Shown: one piece after another, positions 16,016-24,305 of the stretch
Layout: the number at the start of each line of letters is the position of its first letter
Position numbering within the stretch: position 1 is the stretch's first letter
From: Tamaricihabitans halophyticus
Lineage (GTDB): Bacteria; Actinomycetota; Actinomycetes; Mycobacteriales; Pseudonocardiaceae
DNA: 64,000 bases
NCBI RefSeq assembly: GCF_004340875.1
Contig: NZ_SLXQ01000002.1
Span: 496,001-560,000, forward strand
Reading direction: 5' to 3'
Made by a program: the position numbers and the translations under genes
The notes under the pieces: generated by a model
What the model saw: only the letters and a program-made list of their open reading frames with translations
Database searches by the model: none
Told to the model about the DNA's origin: nothing

Positions 16016-18103
16016 TTACTGATCTGACCGCAGGCGCAACCGGCGCAGCAGCTGCGCGTTCAGCGCGACCACGATCGTGGATACGCTCATTGCCACCGCG
16101 CCAACCGCCGGTGCCAGGGTGAAGCCGATGCCGGCAAGCACGCCAGCCGCGAGTGGCACCGACACCAGGTTGTACGAGGTCGCCCAGAGCAGGTTCTGCG
16201 TCATCTTGCGGTAGCTGGCCAGCGACAACCGGCGGACCGCCAGCACTCCGCGCGGATCGTCCGAAGCGAGTACCACCCCTGCCGACTCGATGGCCACATC
16301 CGTACCCGCGCCGATCGCGATTCCGACGTCGGCACGAGCCAGCGCGGGCGCGTCGTTGACCCCGTCACCGACCATGGCCACTTGCTGGCCGCGGTTCTGC
16401 AGCTCGCGCACCGCGCTGTCCTTGTCCTCCGGCAGCACCTCGGCGAACACCTCGTCCACGCCGAGTTCGGTGCCGACGGCCTCCGCGACATTGCGCGCGT
16501 CGCCGGTGATCAGCACCGCCCGTACGCCCGCCGCGTGTAGCTCGGCGATGGCCTGCCTGGATTCCGGTCGAATCTCGTCGGCCAGCGCCAGCGCTCCCAA
16601 CACCGCGCCGTCGGCGAGTACGTGCAGCACCGTGGCTCCGCGTGCCGCCCAGGACTCGGTGTGCTCGGTGAGCTCGGCCGGCGCCGTGACCCCGTAGTCA
16701 GCGAGCAACGCGGGGCCACCCACCGCTATCTGGCTACCACCAACGGTGGCGCTCACCCCGCGCCCGGTGCGGGACTGGAACTCGGTTGCCTCCGGGACCG
16801 GCCCGTGCTCTCGTGCGGTCGCGACGATCGCCTTGGCCAGCGGGTGCTCCGAGGCGTACTCGGCCGCCGCGGCAACGGCGAGTAGTTCCGCTTCCGTGTG
16901 CCCGGATACCGCGGCGACCTCGGTCACCGCCGGCGTGCCCTTGGTCAGCGTGCCCGTCTTGTCGAAAAGGACCGCGTCCACGGTGCGCATCCGCTCCAGC
17001 GCCAGCCGGTCCTTCACCAGGATGCCCGCCTTTGCCGACATGCTCGTGGAGATCGCGATGACCAACGGGATCGCCAAGCCGAGGGCGTGCGGGCAGGCGA
17101 TTACCAGCACCGTCACGGTGCGTTCGACCGCGGCACTCGCCTCGCCAATGGCGAGCCATACCGCGAAGGTGAGCGAACCGGCGATGAGCGCGAACCAGAA
17201 CAGCAGTCCCGCCGCCCGGTCGGCGAGCGCTTGCGCCCGCGAGCGGGAGCTCTGCGCCTCGGCGACAAGCCGCTGGATGCCGGCGAGCGCGGTATCCGCG
17301 CCGACCGCGTCCACGCGGACCCGGATCGCCGAGTCGGTGGTCACGGTGCCGGCCACCACCCGGTCGCCGGCACCCCTGCGTACCGTCGTCGATTCACCGG
17401 TCACCATCGACTCGTCGAGCTCAGCGCTGCCCTCGACGACCGTGCCGTCAGCCGGCACCCGCGAGCCGGACCGGACAAGCACCGTCTGACCGGTGTGCAG
17501 GTCGGCGATGCGCACCGGGCGGAGCTCACCGTGCTCATCGACCAGCTCCGCGGTCTCCGGTAGCAGATCGGAAAGGGCCTCCAACGCCCCGGATGCCTGT
17601 CCAAGGGCGCGCATTTCCAGCCAGTGCCCCAGCAGCATGATCACGACGAGCAGCGCGAGTTCCCACCAGAAGTCGAGCTGCAGGCCAGCCACGCCCAATG
17701 TGGTCAGTCCACTTGCGACAAAGGCTACGGTGATCGCGAGGGCGACCAGGGTCATCATGCCCGGCTTGCGGCCGCGTAGTTCGCCGACCGCGCCGGAAAG
17801 GAAGGGCCAGCCGCCGTAGAAGAACACGATCGTGCCGAGTACTGGCGCGATCCACTCCGCCCAGGACGGCACGTGGTAGCCAAGTAGGTCGGCGACCATA
17901 TGGCTGCCGAATACGGTCGGGACGGCGAGCACCAGGCTGAGCCAGAACCGATCGCGGAACTGGGCGGCGTGATCGCCGTGTCCACCGTGGCCGTGCTGTG
18001 CGTGTCCATCGTGCGTTGCCTCGGCGACCTGTTCGGTGTGTCCGGTGTGGTCGCCGTGTTCGGTAGCCGACGTCTCGGTGTGGGTCGGCGAGTGTCCAGT
18101 CAT
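16016..18103 (-). CDS. copB: CopB-type (P1B-3) heavy-metal-transporting P-type ATPase
   Basis: A 695-residue copper/silver exporter. The first 50 residues are histidine-rich (HTGHTEQ, HGHGGHGDH) and replace the usual CxxC domain. The membrane metal site is CPH (VIACPHALGLAIP), the P1B-3 signature, rather than CPC. Other motifs are MVTGES, the phosphorylated DKTGTLTKG, HPLAKAI and GDGVNDAPALARADVG. The ATG at 18103 follows GGAGGAGAAC. A CsoR-like palindrome lies 23 bases upstream. Metal choice (Cu(I), Cu(II) or Ag) is not certain. Confidence 0.92.
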   Translation of the reverse strand: MTGHSPTHTETSATEHGDHTGHTEQVAEATHDGHAQHGHGGHGDHAAQFRDRFWLSLVLAVPTVFGSHMVADLLGYHVPSWAEWIAPVLGTIVFFYGGWPFLSGAVGELRGRKPGMMTLVALAITVAFVASGLTTLGVAGLQLDFWWELALLVVIMLLGHWLEMRALGQASGALEALSDLLPETAELVDEHGELRPVRIADLHTGQTVLVRSGSRVPADGTVVEGSAELDESMVTGESTTVRRGAGDRVVAGTVTTDSAIRVRVDAVGADTALAGIQRLVAEAQSSRSRAQALADRAAGLLFWFALIAGSLTFAVWLAIGEASAAVERTVTVLVIACPHALGLAIPLVIAISTSMSAKAGILVKDRLALERMRTVDAVLFDKTGTLTKGTPAVTEVAAVSGHTEAELLAVAAAAEYASEHPLAKAIVATAREHGPVPEATEFQSRTGRGVSATVGGSQIAVGGPALLADYGVTAPAELTEHTESWAARGATVLHVLADGAVLGALALADEIRPESRQAIAELHAAGVRAVLITGDARNVAEAVGTELGVDEVFAEVLPEDKDSAVRELQNRGQQVAMVGDGVNDAPALARADVGIAIGAGTDVAIESAGVVLASDDPRGVLAVRRLSLASYRKMTQNLLWATSYNLVSVPLAAGVLAGIGFTLAPAVGAVAMSVSTIVVALNAQLLRRLRLRSDQ

Positions 18104-18126
18104 GTTCTCCTCCCAGAGGCACACCA

Positions 18127-18141
18127 TACCCCCCTAGGGTA
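18127..18141. promoter_or_regulatory. CsoR-like copper operator
   Basis: TACCCCCCTAGGGTA, a GC-rich pseudo-palindrome flanked by A and A/T, resembles actinobacterial CsoR sites (TACCCC...GGGGTA type). It sits between the divergent copB and DprE2-like starts, where it could repress copB in the absence of copper. No csoR gene is in the window. Confidence 0.5.
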
Positions 18142-18225
18142 ATGATGCAAGGTGTACTGGCACACAGTTGGCGTCGTGGCGGGTCGATGGCCGCATGGCC
18201 GCACCGGATACGGCAGACTCGCGGT

Positions 18226-18984
18226 GTGCGCGGATCGATTGTGGTGTTGGGCGGGCGTAGCGAGATCGGGCTGGCGGTGGCACGCCGGCTGATAGACGCG
18301 GAGCATCAAACCGTGGTGCTTGCCGCGCGACCGCGCGGCGAGCAGCGACTGGCGGACCTTGACCAGCAGGAGGACATGCTGCGGGCCGCGGGCGCGGCCG
18401 AGGTTGTCCGGGTGGCCTTCGACGCTGACGACCTGGACACGCATGCACAGGTGTTGACCGAGATCGCCGAGGAGCACGGGCCGATCGAGGTGGTGGTCAC
18501 CGCGTTCGGCGTGCTTGGCGACCAAGCGCGCGCGGAGCGTGCCGCCGAACACGCGATCGAGGTCGTACACACCGACTACGTCGCCCATATCGCGGTGCTC
18601 ACCAGGTTGGCGAACCTGCTGCGCGCGCAGGGGCACGGCAAGATCGTCGTGTTCTCCTCAGTGGCCGGTGTCCGGGTACGCAGGGCGAACTACGTCTACG
18701 GCTCGGCCAAGGCAGGGCTGGACGGGTTCGCCAGCGGGCTCGCCGACGCGCTTGCCGGTAGCGGGGTGCGCCTGCTGCTGGTGCGACCGGGTTTCGTGAT
18801 CGGCAATATGACCGCGGGGATGAAGCCCGCGCCGTTCGCCAGTACGCCCGAGCAGGTCGCGGAGGCGACCGTGCAGGGCTTGCGGCGCAACCGTGCCGTG
18901 GTGTGGGTGCCCTCGGTGCTGCGACCGGTCTTCGCGCTGCTGCGACTGCTGCCGAGGGTGATCTGGCGGCGGATGCCGCGCTAG
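18226..18984 (+). CDS. DprE2-like SDR (decaprenylphosphoryl-2-keto-ribose reductase type)
   Basis: A 252-residue SDR resembling mycobacterial DprE2, which reduces decaprenylphosphoryl-2-keto-ribose to the arabinose donor of cell-wall arabinans. Shared stretches include IVVLGGRSEIGLAVARR, AFGVLGDQ, VRRANYVYGSAKAGLDGF (catalytic Tyr/Lys), VRPGFV and the basic tail LLPRVIWRRMP. The GTG at 18226 is chosen because it begins the beta-strand as in homologues; an ATG at 18187 is also in frame. No dprE1 is adjacent, so it may be a paralogue with another role. Confidence 0.75.
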   Translation: MRGSIVVLGGRSEIGLAVARRLIDAEHQTVVLAARPRGEQRLADLDQQEDMLRAAGAAEVVRVAFDADDLDTHAQVLTEIAEEHGPIEVVVTAFGVLGDQARAERAAEHAIEVVHTDYVAHIAVLTRLANLLRAQGHGKIVVFSSVAGVRVRRANYVYGSAKAGLDGFASGLADALAGSGVRLLLVRPGFVIGNMTAGMKPAPFASTPEQVAEATVQGLRRNRAVVWVPSVLRPVFALLRLLPRVIWRRMPR

Positions 18985-21299
18985 TCGGGCGGGTTCAGCC
19001 GCAGCACCGGATTGACCGGCGCGGCGCCGTCGAACGGTTCGGCGAGGTGGCCCTCGGCAAGGGCGGCCAGCGCGGTGAAGGTCCCGGCGATCTCGGTGCC
19101 ATACGGCTCGACAAGTGGCCATTCGCGGTCGTGCTCGGCGAACCAACCGGCGAGTGCCGCCGGGATCGGGTAGTTGCCGGCCCTGTCCAGGTACAGCGGA
19201 GCGCGCGCCCGCGCCTGCAAGGCCAGCGTCCGGTATTCCCGCAGAGCCAGGCGCATCCGGATCCACCGGTAGCGGTCGGTCTGGGTGAACCCGCTGGCCT
19301 CGTCATCCTCGGCGGTTTCGGTGAAGCGTTCGACCAGCCCGGCACCGGCCAAGTATCCGCGCCGGGCGATCGTGGCGATCGTTTCCGGGGGCATCAACAG
19401 ATTCGTACTGCCCTCGCCCGCGCCCTGCCGCACGTTGGCGATCCGGCCGCGAAATCCGGGCAGCGCCGACTGCAAGGTGTCCCGCCAGCTCAGGAAGGTG
19501 TCCAGGATCTGGCCGAGCAGCCCGGTCGCTCCGGAACCCACGGCCGACCAGCGTTCGGCGGCGCGGGCATCGTCCTGCTCCGGCAGGTGGACCTGTTCTG
19601 CCTCGCCAACCGCGCTGCCGAGCGTGTCCAGGCTCAGGCCGAAGGTGGGCCAGCGGGGCAGCAGGCTGTCGAAGAAGTGGATCGGGAAGTTGCTGGTGAT
19701 TCCGCCGTCGGAGAACCAGTGCACCCTGCCGTACTGGTAAAGCGGGACCGCGCAGATCAGCCCCGGCATCGACAGGCTGAGCCGGGCACCGAGGATCACC
19801 GGGACATCCCAGGGATCGGGCAGCCAGTACAGCTGGCTGTCCACGTGCCGGGGGCACCGCCAGCCGCTCGTACCGACCTCGGACATCTGCCGGATCGCTC
19901 GCTCGGGCAGCAGACCTCGCAGGCAGTCGGCGCAGAACTGCCAGCGGTCATGTTCGTCCTCGGTGTATTCGAAGGGCAGCCGGAAGGGCCGGCCGGCGTT
20001 CAGATCGGTGGTCATCAGCTCGAGGTTGATCGCCCGCTCGCCCGGCGAATCCGCGAGCGAGCGCCACTCGTCGGTGCTGAGCTCGGCCCCAGTTGCGCGG
20101 GTGGGGCCGAGCCAGAGATCGCCGAAGGTCAGCGCCCGACGTTCGCCCGACTCGTGGCCAGCCACCGGAATCCCGGCGAGATCGTCGATCCGGTCGGCCA
20201 GCCAGGTCGCCAGTGGGGGCACCCCGGTCCCGCGAGGCAGGCCGACCATCCGGTCGACCCAGTTCGGCCGGTAGGGTTCGGCGCCCCGCACCATGCCGAA
20301 GTCGAACCGCTCGGTTTCGGCCAGCGCCGGCCAGCTTGCCCGCAGATAGATTGCCGCGAACACGGCAAGCACCGCGAAGCTGGTAACCAGCCAGCACAGC
20401 ACGGCCAGCGCCGCCGCCGACAACCAGGCCGATGTCGTCGAATCGGCGGCGACAAGCAGCCAGATCGCCGGCACCAGCGGCAGCGCCAGTGCCACCGCCC
20501 CAGGGTGGATCCGGCGAACCGGGTACCAGAGTGCCCAGATCGCACATCCGGCCGCCAGCGCGGCCAGCGGCCAGGTCAGCCACCAGGCAGGTGCCGACCA
20601 TTGGTCGACACCCAGGCCGATGGCCAGCCCGGTCGGCGCCACGAGCCAGCCGAGCGCCAATACCACCAGTGCACACCGGGCCAGTGGCCCGACGACCAGC
20701 AGCAGACCAGCGATAATCGCGAAGAGCCGACTGCGACCGGTCGTCGCGGAATCCTGCATCGTCGCGATCAGCAGCCGAAACAGCCGGTGCAGGCGGCGAT
20801 CCGGCTGGAACAGTTCGGCCAGCCGCCAGCGAGCCGCGCCCGAACCGGAGATCAGCCAGTGCATCAGCTCGGCCAGCCCGGCGAATCCGGTGGACACCGA
20901 GCCGTCCGGAGCCGGTGTCTCGCCGCCACCGTTCTGGTCCCCATCGTTCTGGTTCCCATCGTTCTGGTTCGGGGTGGCCCGGCTGCGGCCGTACTCGGCG
21001 GCAGCCGTCGCGGTAGCCACGATGGCGCCGGCCGATGCGCCACCGACCGACCGAAACACGTACCGCTGGGCCAGCGCGCATACCGCGAGTGGGTAGATCA
21101 CGGCGCTGGTCGCGCCGCCGCGCATGGTCAGATCGCAGGAGCGATCGGCGTATGCGCGGTACTCTTCGGGGTCGGCCTCCCGATCGACCTCGGCCGGTGC
21201 CTTACGCAGCGAGGCGTGCTCGTCCGGGATGACGTAGCGAGCTGGATCGTCCAACCCGAGTTCCATGATCGCGGCAACCGGATCGGCGTTGTCGGTCAT
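18981..21299 (-). CDS. Patatin-like protein with a membrane-segment insertion
   Basis: A 772-residue patatin-fold protein. The nucleophile motif GASAG is near residue 88 within SVGGASAGAIVAT. The catalytic acid motif DGGITSNFPIHFFDSLLP comes only near residue 532. Between them lie a low-complexity NQNDG repeat, four hydrophobic segments (about 193-230, 238-260, 268-288, 295-320) and a cysteine-bearing region (CADC...CPRH). The protein is therefore probably membrane-bound with a lipid acyl-hydrolase head. ATG 21299 is chosen with GAGGTG upstream. It converges on the DprE2-like gene with a 4-base overlap. Confidence 0.78.
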   Translation of the reverse strand: MTDNADPVAAIMELGLDDPARYVIPDEHASLRKAPAEVDREADPEEYRAYADRSCDLTMRGGATSAVIYPLAVCALAQRYVFRSVGGASAGAIVATATAAAEYGRSRATPNQNDGNQNDGDQNGGGETPAPDGSVSTGFAGLAELMHWLISGSGAARWRLAELFQPDRRLHRLFRLLIATMQDSATTGRSRLFAIIAGLLLVVGPLARCALVVLALGWLVAPTGLAIGLGVDQWSAPAWWLTWPLAALAAGCAIWALWYPVRRIHPGAVALALPLVPAIWLLVAADSTTSAWLSAAALAVLCWLVTSFAVLAVFAAIYLRASWPALAETERFDFGMVRGAEPYRPNWVDRMVGLPRGTGVPPLATWLADRIDDLAGIPVAGHESGERRALTFGDLWLGPTRATGAELSTDEWRSLADSPGERAINLELMTTDLNAGRPFRLPFEYTEDEHDRWQFCADCLRGLLPERAIRQMSEVGTSGWRCPRHVDSQLYWLPDPWDVPVILGARLSLSMPGLICAVPLYQYGRVHWFSDGGITSNFPIHFFDSLLPRWPTFGLSLDTLGSAVGEAEQVHLPEQDDARAAERWSAVGSGATGLLGQILDTFLSWRDTLQSALPGFRGRIANVRQGAGEGSTNLLMPPETIATIARRGYLAGAGLVERFTETAEDDEASGFTQTDRYRWIRMRLALREYRTLALQARARAPLYLDRAGNYPIPAALAGWFAEHDREWPLVEPYGTEIAGTFTALAALAEGHLAEPFDGAAPVNPVLRLNPPD
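20931..20975. repeat. 15-bp in-frame tandem repeat inside the patatin gene
   Basis: Three successive units beginning GTTCTGGT at 20931, 20946 and 20961; the first two differ by one base and the third diverges after ten bases. On the coding strand they give NQNDG-type pentapeptides. The repeat is in frame, so copy number can change without breaking the protein. Confidence 0.7.
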
Positions 21300-21411
21300 G
21301 TGCACCTCGGGGACCGGTTGGATTCGGACGCGTCAACTATCCCAGACCGGCCCCCGCCCTAATCACCGCAATATCGCAATATCACCGTGAAACGCGGTCC
21401 TCGCGGCCGAG

Positions 21412-22245
21412 TCAGTGTGCCCGCAGGTGTTCCAGCAGCAGCGCGGCCAGCGGTTCCGGTGCTTCCTCCGGGATCCAGTGCGTGAGGTCCTCGAGCATCT
21501 GGAACGAGTACGGCCCGGTCACCCAGTTCTCCGTGTCGAAGGCGGCCGTCGAACCGAGCGCGACGTCCTCGGTACTCCACACGTAGAGCGTGGGTACCGC
21601 GACGGGGCCGAGCTTGCCGTCTGGCCTGCCGGCGCGGTACCAGTTCAGCGCTGCGGTGAGGGCGCCAGGCTCGGACAGCCGGCGCACATAGTCGTCGATC
21701 CGGTTCTGCGGCACCCGGTACTCGAACATCCGGCGAATCGCCTTGGCGTCGTCGGCAAGCATCCGCTGCTCGGTAGTGCCTACCTCCTGCCACTGCCGCA
21801 TATAGGTGGACCGCAGTTGCTGGTCCTCGTCGCTGCGCAGCGCGGCGCCGAGCGCGGCGGGATGCGGCGTGGACACCGAGGTGAGCGTGCGCAGCCGTTC
21901 CGGGTGCTCGCCAGCCGTCCACCAGGCGACCGCGCCGCCCCAGTCATGCCCGACCAGATCGAAACGCGCCCAGCCCAGCTCGTCCGCGATGCGCAGTACG
22001 TCGGCCACGAGCTCGCTGATCGCGTACTCGGCCGCGCGTTCTGGCCGTACGCCAGGGGAATAGCCGCGCTGGTCGGGTGCCACGACGCGAAAGCCGTTGG
22101 CGCCGAGCGCGCCCAGCTGGTACTCCCATTGGGCCGCGGCCTCCGGGAAGCCGTGCAGCAGTAGTACCGGGCGGCCGTCCGTTGGGCCGGCCGCGATCGC
22201 GTCGAACGAGCCGACATCGGTGACGATGCTGATGTGTTCGGTCAC
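21412..22245 (-). CDS. Alpha/beta hydrolase, epoxide-hydrolase-like
   Basis: A 277-residue alpha/beta hydrolase with an aspartate nucleophile: GHDWGGAVAWW (D101) in place of the serine elbow. The oxyanion motif is HGFPEAAAQW (31-40) and the histidine is near residue 256 in LTHWIPEEAPE. This combination marks the soluble epoxide hydrolase/haloalkane dehalogenase group; HGFPE favours epoxide hydrolase. It is cytosolic with no signal peptide. It is tandem to but 112 bases from the patatin gene, so co-transcription is possible but not shown. Confidence 0.86.
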   Translation of the reverse strand: MTEHISIVTDVGSFDAIAAGPTDGRPVLLLHGFPEAAAQWEYQLGALGANGFRVVAPDQRGYSPGVRPERAAEYAISELVADVLRIADELGWARFDLVGHDWGGAVAWWTAGEHPERLRTLTSVSTPHPAALGAALRSDEDQQLRSTYMRQWQEVGTTEQRMLADDAKAIRRMFEYRVPQNRIDDYVRRLSEPGALTAALNWYRAGRPDGKLGPVAVPTLYVWSTEDVALGSTAAFDTENWVTGPYSFQMLEDLTHWIPEEAPEPLAALLLEHLRAH

Positions 22246-22323
22246 GGGCGCAGCCTAGTAGGAAACCGGTAGTGCTGGCCTATCCTGGTGGAGGTAATCG
22301 GTCCGGGGGTGAGGAGCGAGGCG

Positions 22324-23019
22324 ATGACGGAATCCGCCAGGTCCACGGTTGTGGGTCCGTTCGTGGACTGGTCGGGCGGTTTCGCTGACTGGCTGCGAGC
22401 GAGCACCGACGAGGACTGGTCGGCGGCGGTCAATCACCGGTTCGTCCGGGAGCTGTACGCCGAGCGCGTGCCCGAGCCGGTATTGCGGCGGTATCTCGTA
22501 CAGGACTACCAGTTCGTGGACCGGTTCGCCGCGATGCTCGGCGCGGCGGTGTCCTGTGCCGACACGATCGACTCGCGCATGGTGCTCGGCCGTCAGCTGG
22601 GTGTCGTCGCCGGCACCGAGAACACCTATTTCCAGCGTGCTTTCGACGCGCTCGAGGTGCCGTCGGCCGATCGGGAGCGGCCAGACTGGCTGCGGCCAAC
22701 GCGGGAATTCAACGAGCTGATGGACGCGGCCAGGATCAGCCAGAACTATCCGTACTGCCTGGTGGTGCTCACCGTCGCGGAATGGTTGTACCTGGATTGG
22801 GCGGCAGCCGCGCCCGAACCGCTGCCGGCCGGCTTCATCTGTCGCGAATGGATCGAACTGCACCACAATCCCGAATTCGTTGCCTGGGTAGATTGGCTGC
22901 GGGCGGAACTGGACCGGGTTGGTCCGCATCTGGACGAACTGGAACAGCAGGCGTGTCTGCGGTACTGGTCCCGGGCGACCGCGCTGGAACTCGCGTTCTT
23001 CGATGCCGCGTATGAGTGA
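22324..23019 (+). CDS. TenA-family protein, Cys-less (TenA_E-like)
   Basis: A 231-residue all-helical TenA/THI-4 protein. Recognisable parts are YLVQDYQFVDRFAAMLG, GVVAGTENTYFQRAF, LTVAEWLYLDWA and the C-terminal ALELAFFDAAY with its Glu. The thiaminase cysteine that normally sits before the WLY helix (PC.WLY) reads VAEWLY here. It therefore belongs with TenA_E-type enzymes proposed to act in thiamin salvage on other substrates. The ATG at 22324 follows GAGGAGCGAGG. It overlaps the next gene by 8 bases. No thiamin gene or TPP riboswitch is seen. Confidence 0.82.
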   Translation: MTESARSTVVGPFVDWSGGFADWLRASTDEDWSAAVNHRFVRELYAERVPEPVLRRYLVQDYQFVDRFAAMLGAAVSCADTIDSRMVLGRQLGVVAGTENTYFQRAFDALEVPSADRERPDWLRPTREFNELMDAARISQNYPYCLVVLTVAEWLYLDWAAAAPEPLPAGFICREWIELHHNPEFVAWVDWLRAELDRVGPHLDELEQQACLRYWSRATALELAFFDAAYE

Positions 23020-23230
23020 GCCGACCGCCGTGCACGAGACGGAACCGCGCTGTTCGGCCAAGGGCTGCACGGCGCCGGCGAGCTACGCGGTGCGCTGGAA
23101 CAACCCGAAGATCCACCGGCCGGAGCGGGAGAAGACCTGGCTGGCCTGTCCCGAACATCGGGAATGGCTGGCGAAGTTCCTCGATATGCGTGGATTCCTG
23201 CGGCGGGTCGAGGAGCTCCACGAGCCGTAA
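23012..23230 (+). CDS. Small putative zinc-binding protein
   Basis: A 72-residue protein with CSAKGC and CPEHREWL, a C-x4-C...C-x2-H arrangement that probably binds one zinc. Between them lies a conserved-looking ALRWNN-like segment (YAVRWNNPKIHRPEREKTW). It overlaps the tenA-like gene by 8 bases, so the two are co-translated. I do not recognise a functional family. Confidence 0.65.
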   Translation: MSEPTAVHETEPRCSAKGCTAPASYAVRWNNPKIHRPEREKTWLACPEHREWLAKFLDMRGFLRRVEELHEP

Positions 23231-23334
23231 GATCCCTGAACATCGCGGTCAGGCGGGTCCAACCAACCCCACAGGCTCGCTAACCTTAAAGAACGTGGTC
23301 ACACGCGGTAACCGAAAATCCCTGAACAACGCGG
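23224..23334. repeat. Cluster of three dispersed hairpin repeats
   Basis: Type-1 copies at 23224-23249 (minus strand ACCGCGATG...GGATCTTACGG) and, degenerate, at 23309-23334 flank an inverted type-2 copy at 23277-23298 (minus strand CGTTCTTTAAGGTTAGCGA). The cluster fills the gap between the zinc-finger gene and the DUF2277 gene. Confidence 0.5.
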
Positions 23335-23376
23335 CTTGGTGGCGCAGGGAGCCGCGAATAGCCGCATAATTGCGGT

Positions 23377-23595
23377 ATGTGTCGAAGCATCAAGACCCTG
23401 CGCCCGCCGTACGCCGAGCAGGTGACCGAAACCGATATCCGCGCGGCAGCGCTGCAGTACGTGCGCAAGATTTCCGGATTCCGGCAACCCGCGGCGCATA
23501 ACGCCGAGGCGTTCGAGCGTGCCGTGGACGCGGTCGAAGCGGCGACCGCGGAACTGCTGGAGACGCTGCAGGTCCGCGGTTCGCGCCCGTCCTAA
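23377..23595 (+). CDS. DUF2277 family protein
   Basis: A 72-residue protein starting MCRSIKTLRPP and continuing VTETDIRAAALQYVRKISGFRQP, the signature of DUF2277, a small helical family of unknown function common in actinobacteria. The length matches the family. Its stop overlaps that of the convergent flavin-reductase gene by 4 bases. Confidence 0.85.
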   Translation: MCRSIKTLRPPYAEQVTETDIRAAALQYVRKISGFRQPAAHNAEAFERAVDAVEAATAELLETLQVRGSRPS

Positions 23596-24233
23596 GCAGC
23601 CCCGGTGGGCCAGATCACGCCGGAACGTTCGGAATCCACCCGGTAGTCGCTAACGATGCCGTCGAACAGCCGCGCGCCAAGCGCGTAAGCCTGGTCCATG
23701 GGTTTGGCCGGATCCCGCTGAACCTCGCCGCGCGAGTTGGCCACGCCGCGCACCACACCCACGAACTCGTGTCGTAGATACCGCGCGAGTTCCTGCAGCT
23801 GTGCGGTCGCTCCGACAACCGCGCCGGGGTAGCTCTCCTCCGCGGTCAGCGCGACGGCGAAGCGTTTCCCCTTCAGCCTGTCGATCATGTCGGCGAAGTC
23901 CGGATTACCGGAACTCGTGTAGCAGAACAGTCGATCGATGAAGATCTTGAGCTGGCCGGCGATGCCGTACCAGTACAGCGGAGTAGCGAAGATCCACGCA
24001 TCCGCATCGGCCACCTTGCCGCGCAGCAGTTCCTCGTATTCGTCGTCGATGCCGCAGCGACCATCAGACAGCCGGCAGGTGCGGCAGTCGCGCAGCGGGG
24101 CACGCACCACATCGGCGAGATCCACCAGATCGATCTGATGGCCATTGCTGGCGGCGCCGGACAACACGGCTTCGGCAAGCATGCGGGAATTACCGTCTTT
24201 GCGGGGACTTGAGCTCAATGCGAGGACTCTCAT
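23592..24233 (-). CDS. NADPH-dependent FMN reductase / flavodoxin-like quinone reductase
   Basis: A 213-residue flavodoxin-fold oxidoreductase. The FMN phosphate loop is LSSSPRKDGNSRMLAE (residues 5-20). WIFATPLYWYGIAGQLKIFIDRLF is the typical isoalloxazine-binding segment. CRTCRLSDGRCG is an iron-sulfur-flavoprotein-like cysteine set with too few residues to prove a cluster. It is divergent from a LysR gene with a shared LysR box, so it is probably that regulator's target and may respond to quinones or electrophiles. Confidence 0.86.
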   Translation of the reverse strand: MRVLALSSSPRKDGNSRMLAEAVLSGAASNGHQIDLVDLADVVRAPLRDCRTCRLSDGRCGIDDEYEELLRGKVADADAWIFATPLYWYGIAGQLKIFIDRLFCYTSSGNPDFADMIDRLKGKRFAVALTAEESYPGAVVGATAQLQELARYLRHEFVGVVRGVANSRGEVQRDPAKPMDQAYALGARLFDGIVSDYRVDSERSGVIWPTGAA

Positions 24234-24276
24234 ACGACCATGCTCGCCGCGAGCATTCATGAGTACAAGCGCAATG

Positions 24277-24295
24277 TTATGGCCAGTATTGATAA
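24277..24295. promoter_or_regulatory. LysR-type T-N11-A operator
   Basis: TTAT, eleven bases, ATAA: a perfect interrupted dyad with the T-N11-A core expected for LysR regulators. It lies 44 bases before the flavin-reductase start and 11 bases before the lysR start. Confidence 0.55.
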
Positions 24296-24305
24296 GCTGA
24301 ACTTT

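Noticed and set aside
18903-21362. 819-codon open frame on the plus strand opposite the patatin gene
   Set aside because: It is the GC-rich shadow of the patatin gene. The translation is rich in Gly, Arg, Gln and Pro with no domain pattern, while the minus strand carries clear catalytic motifs.
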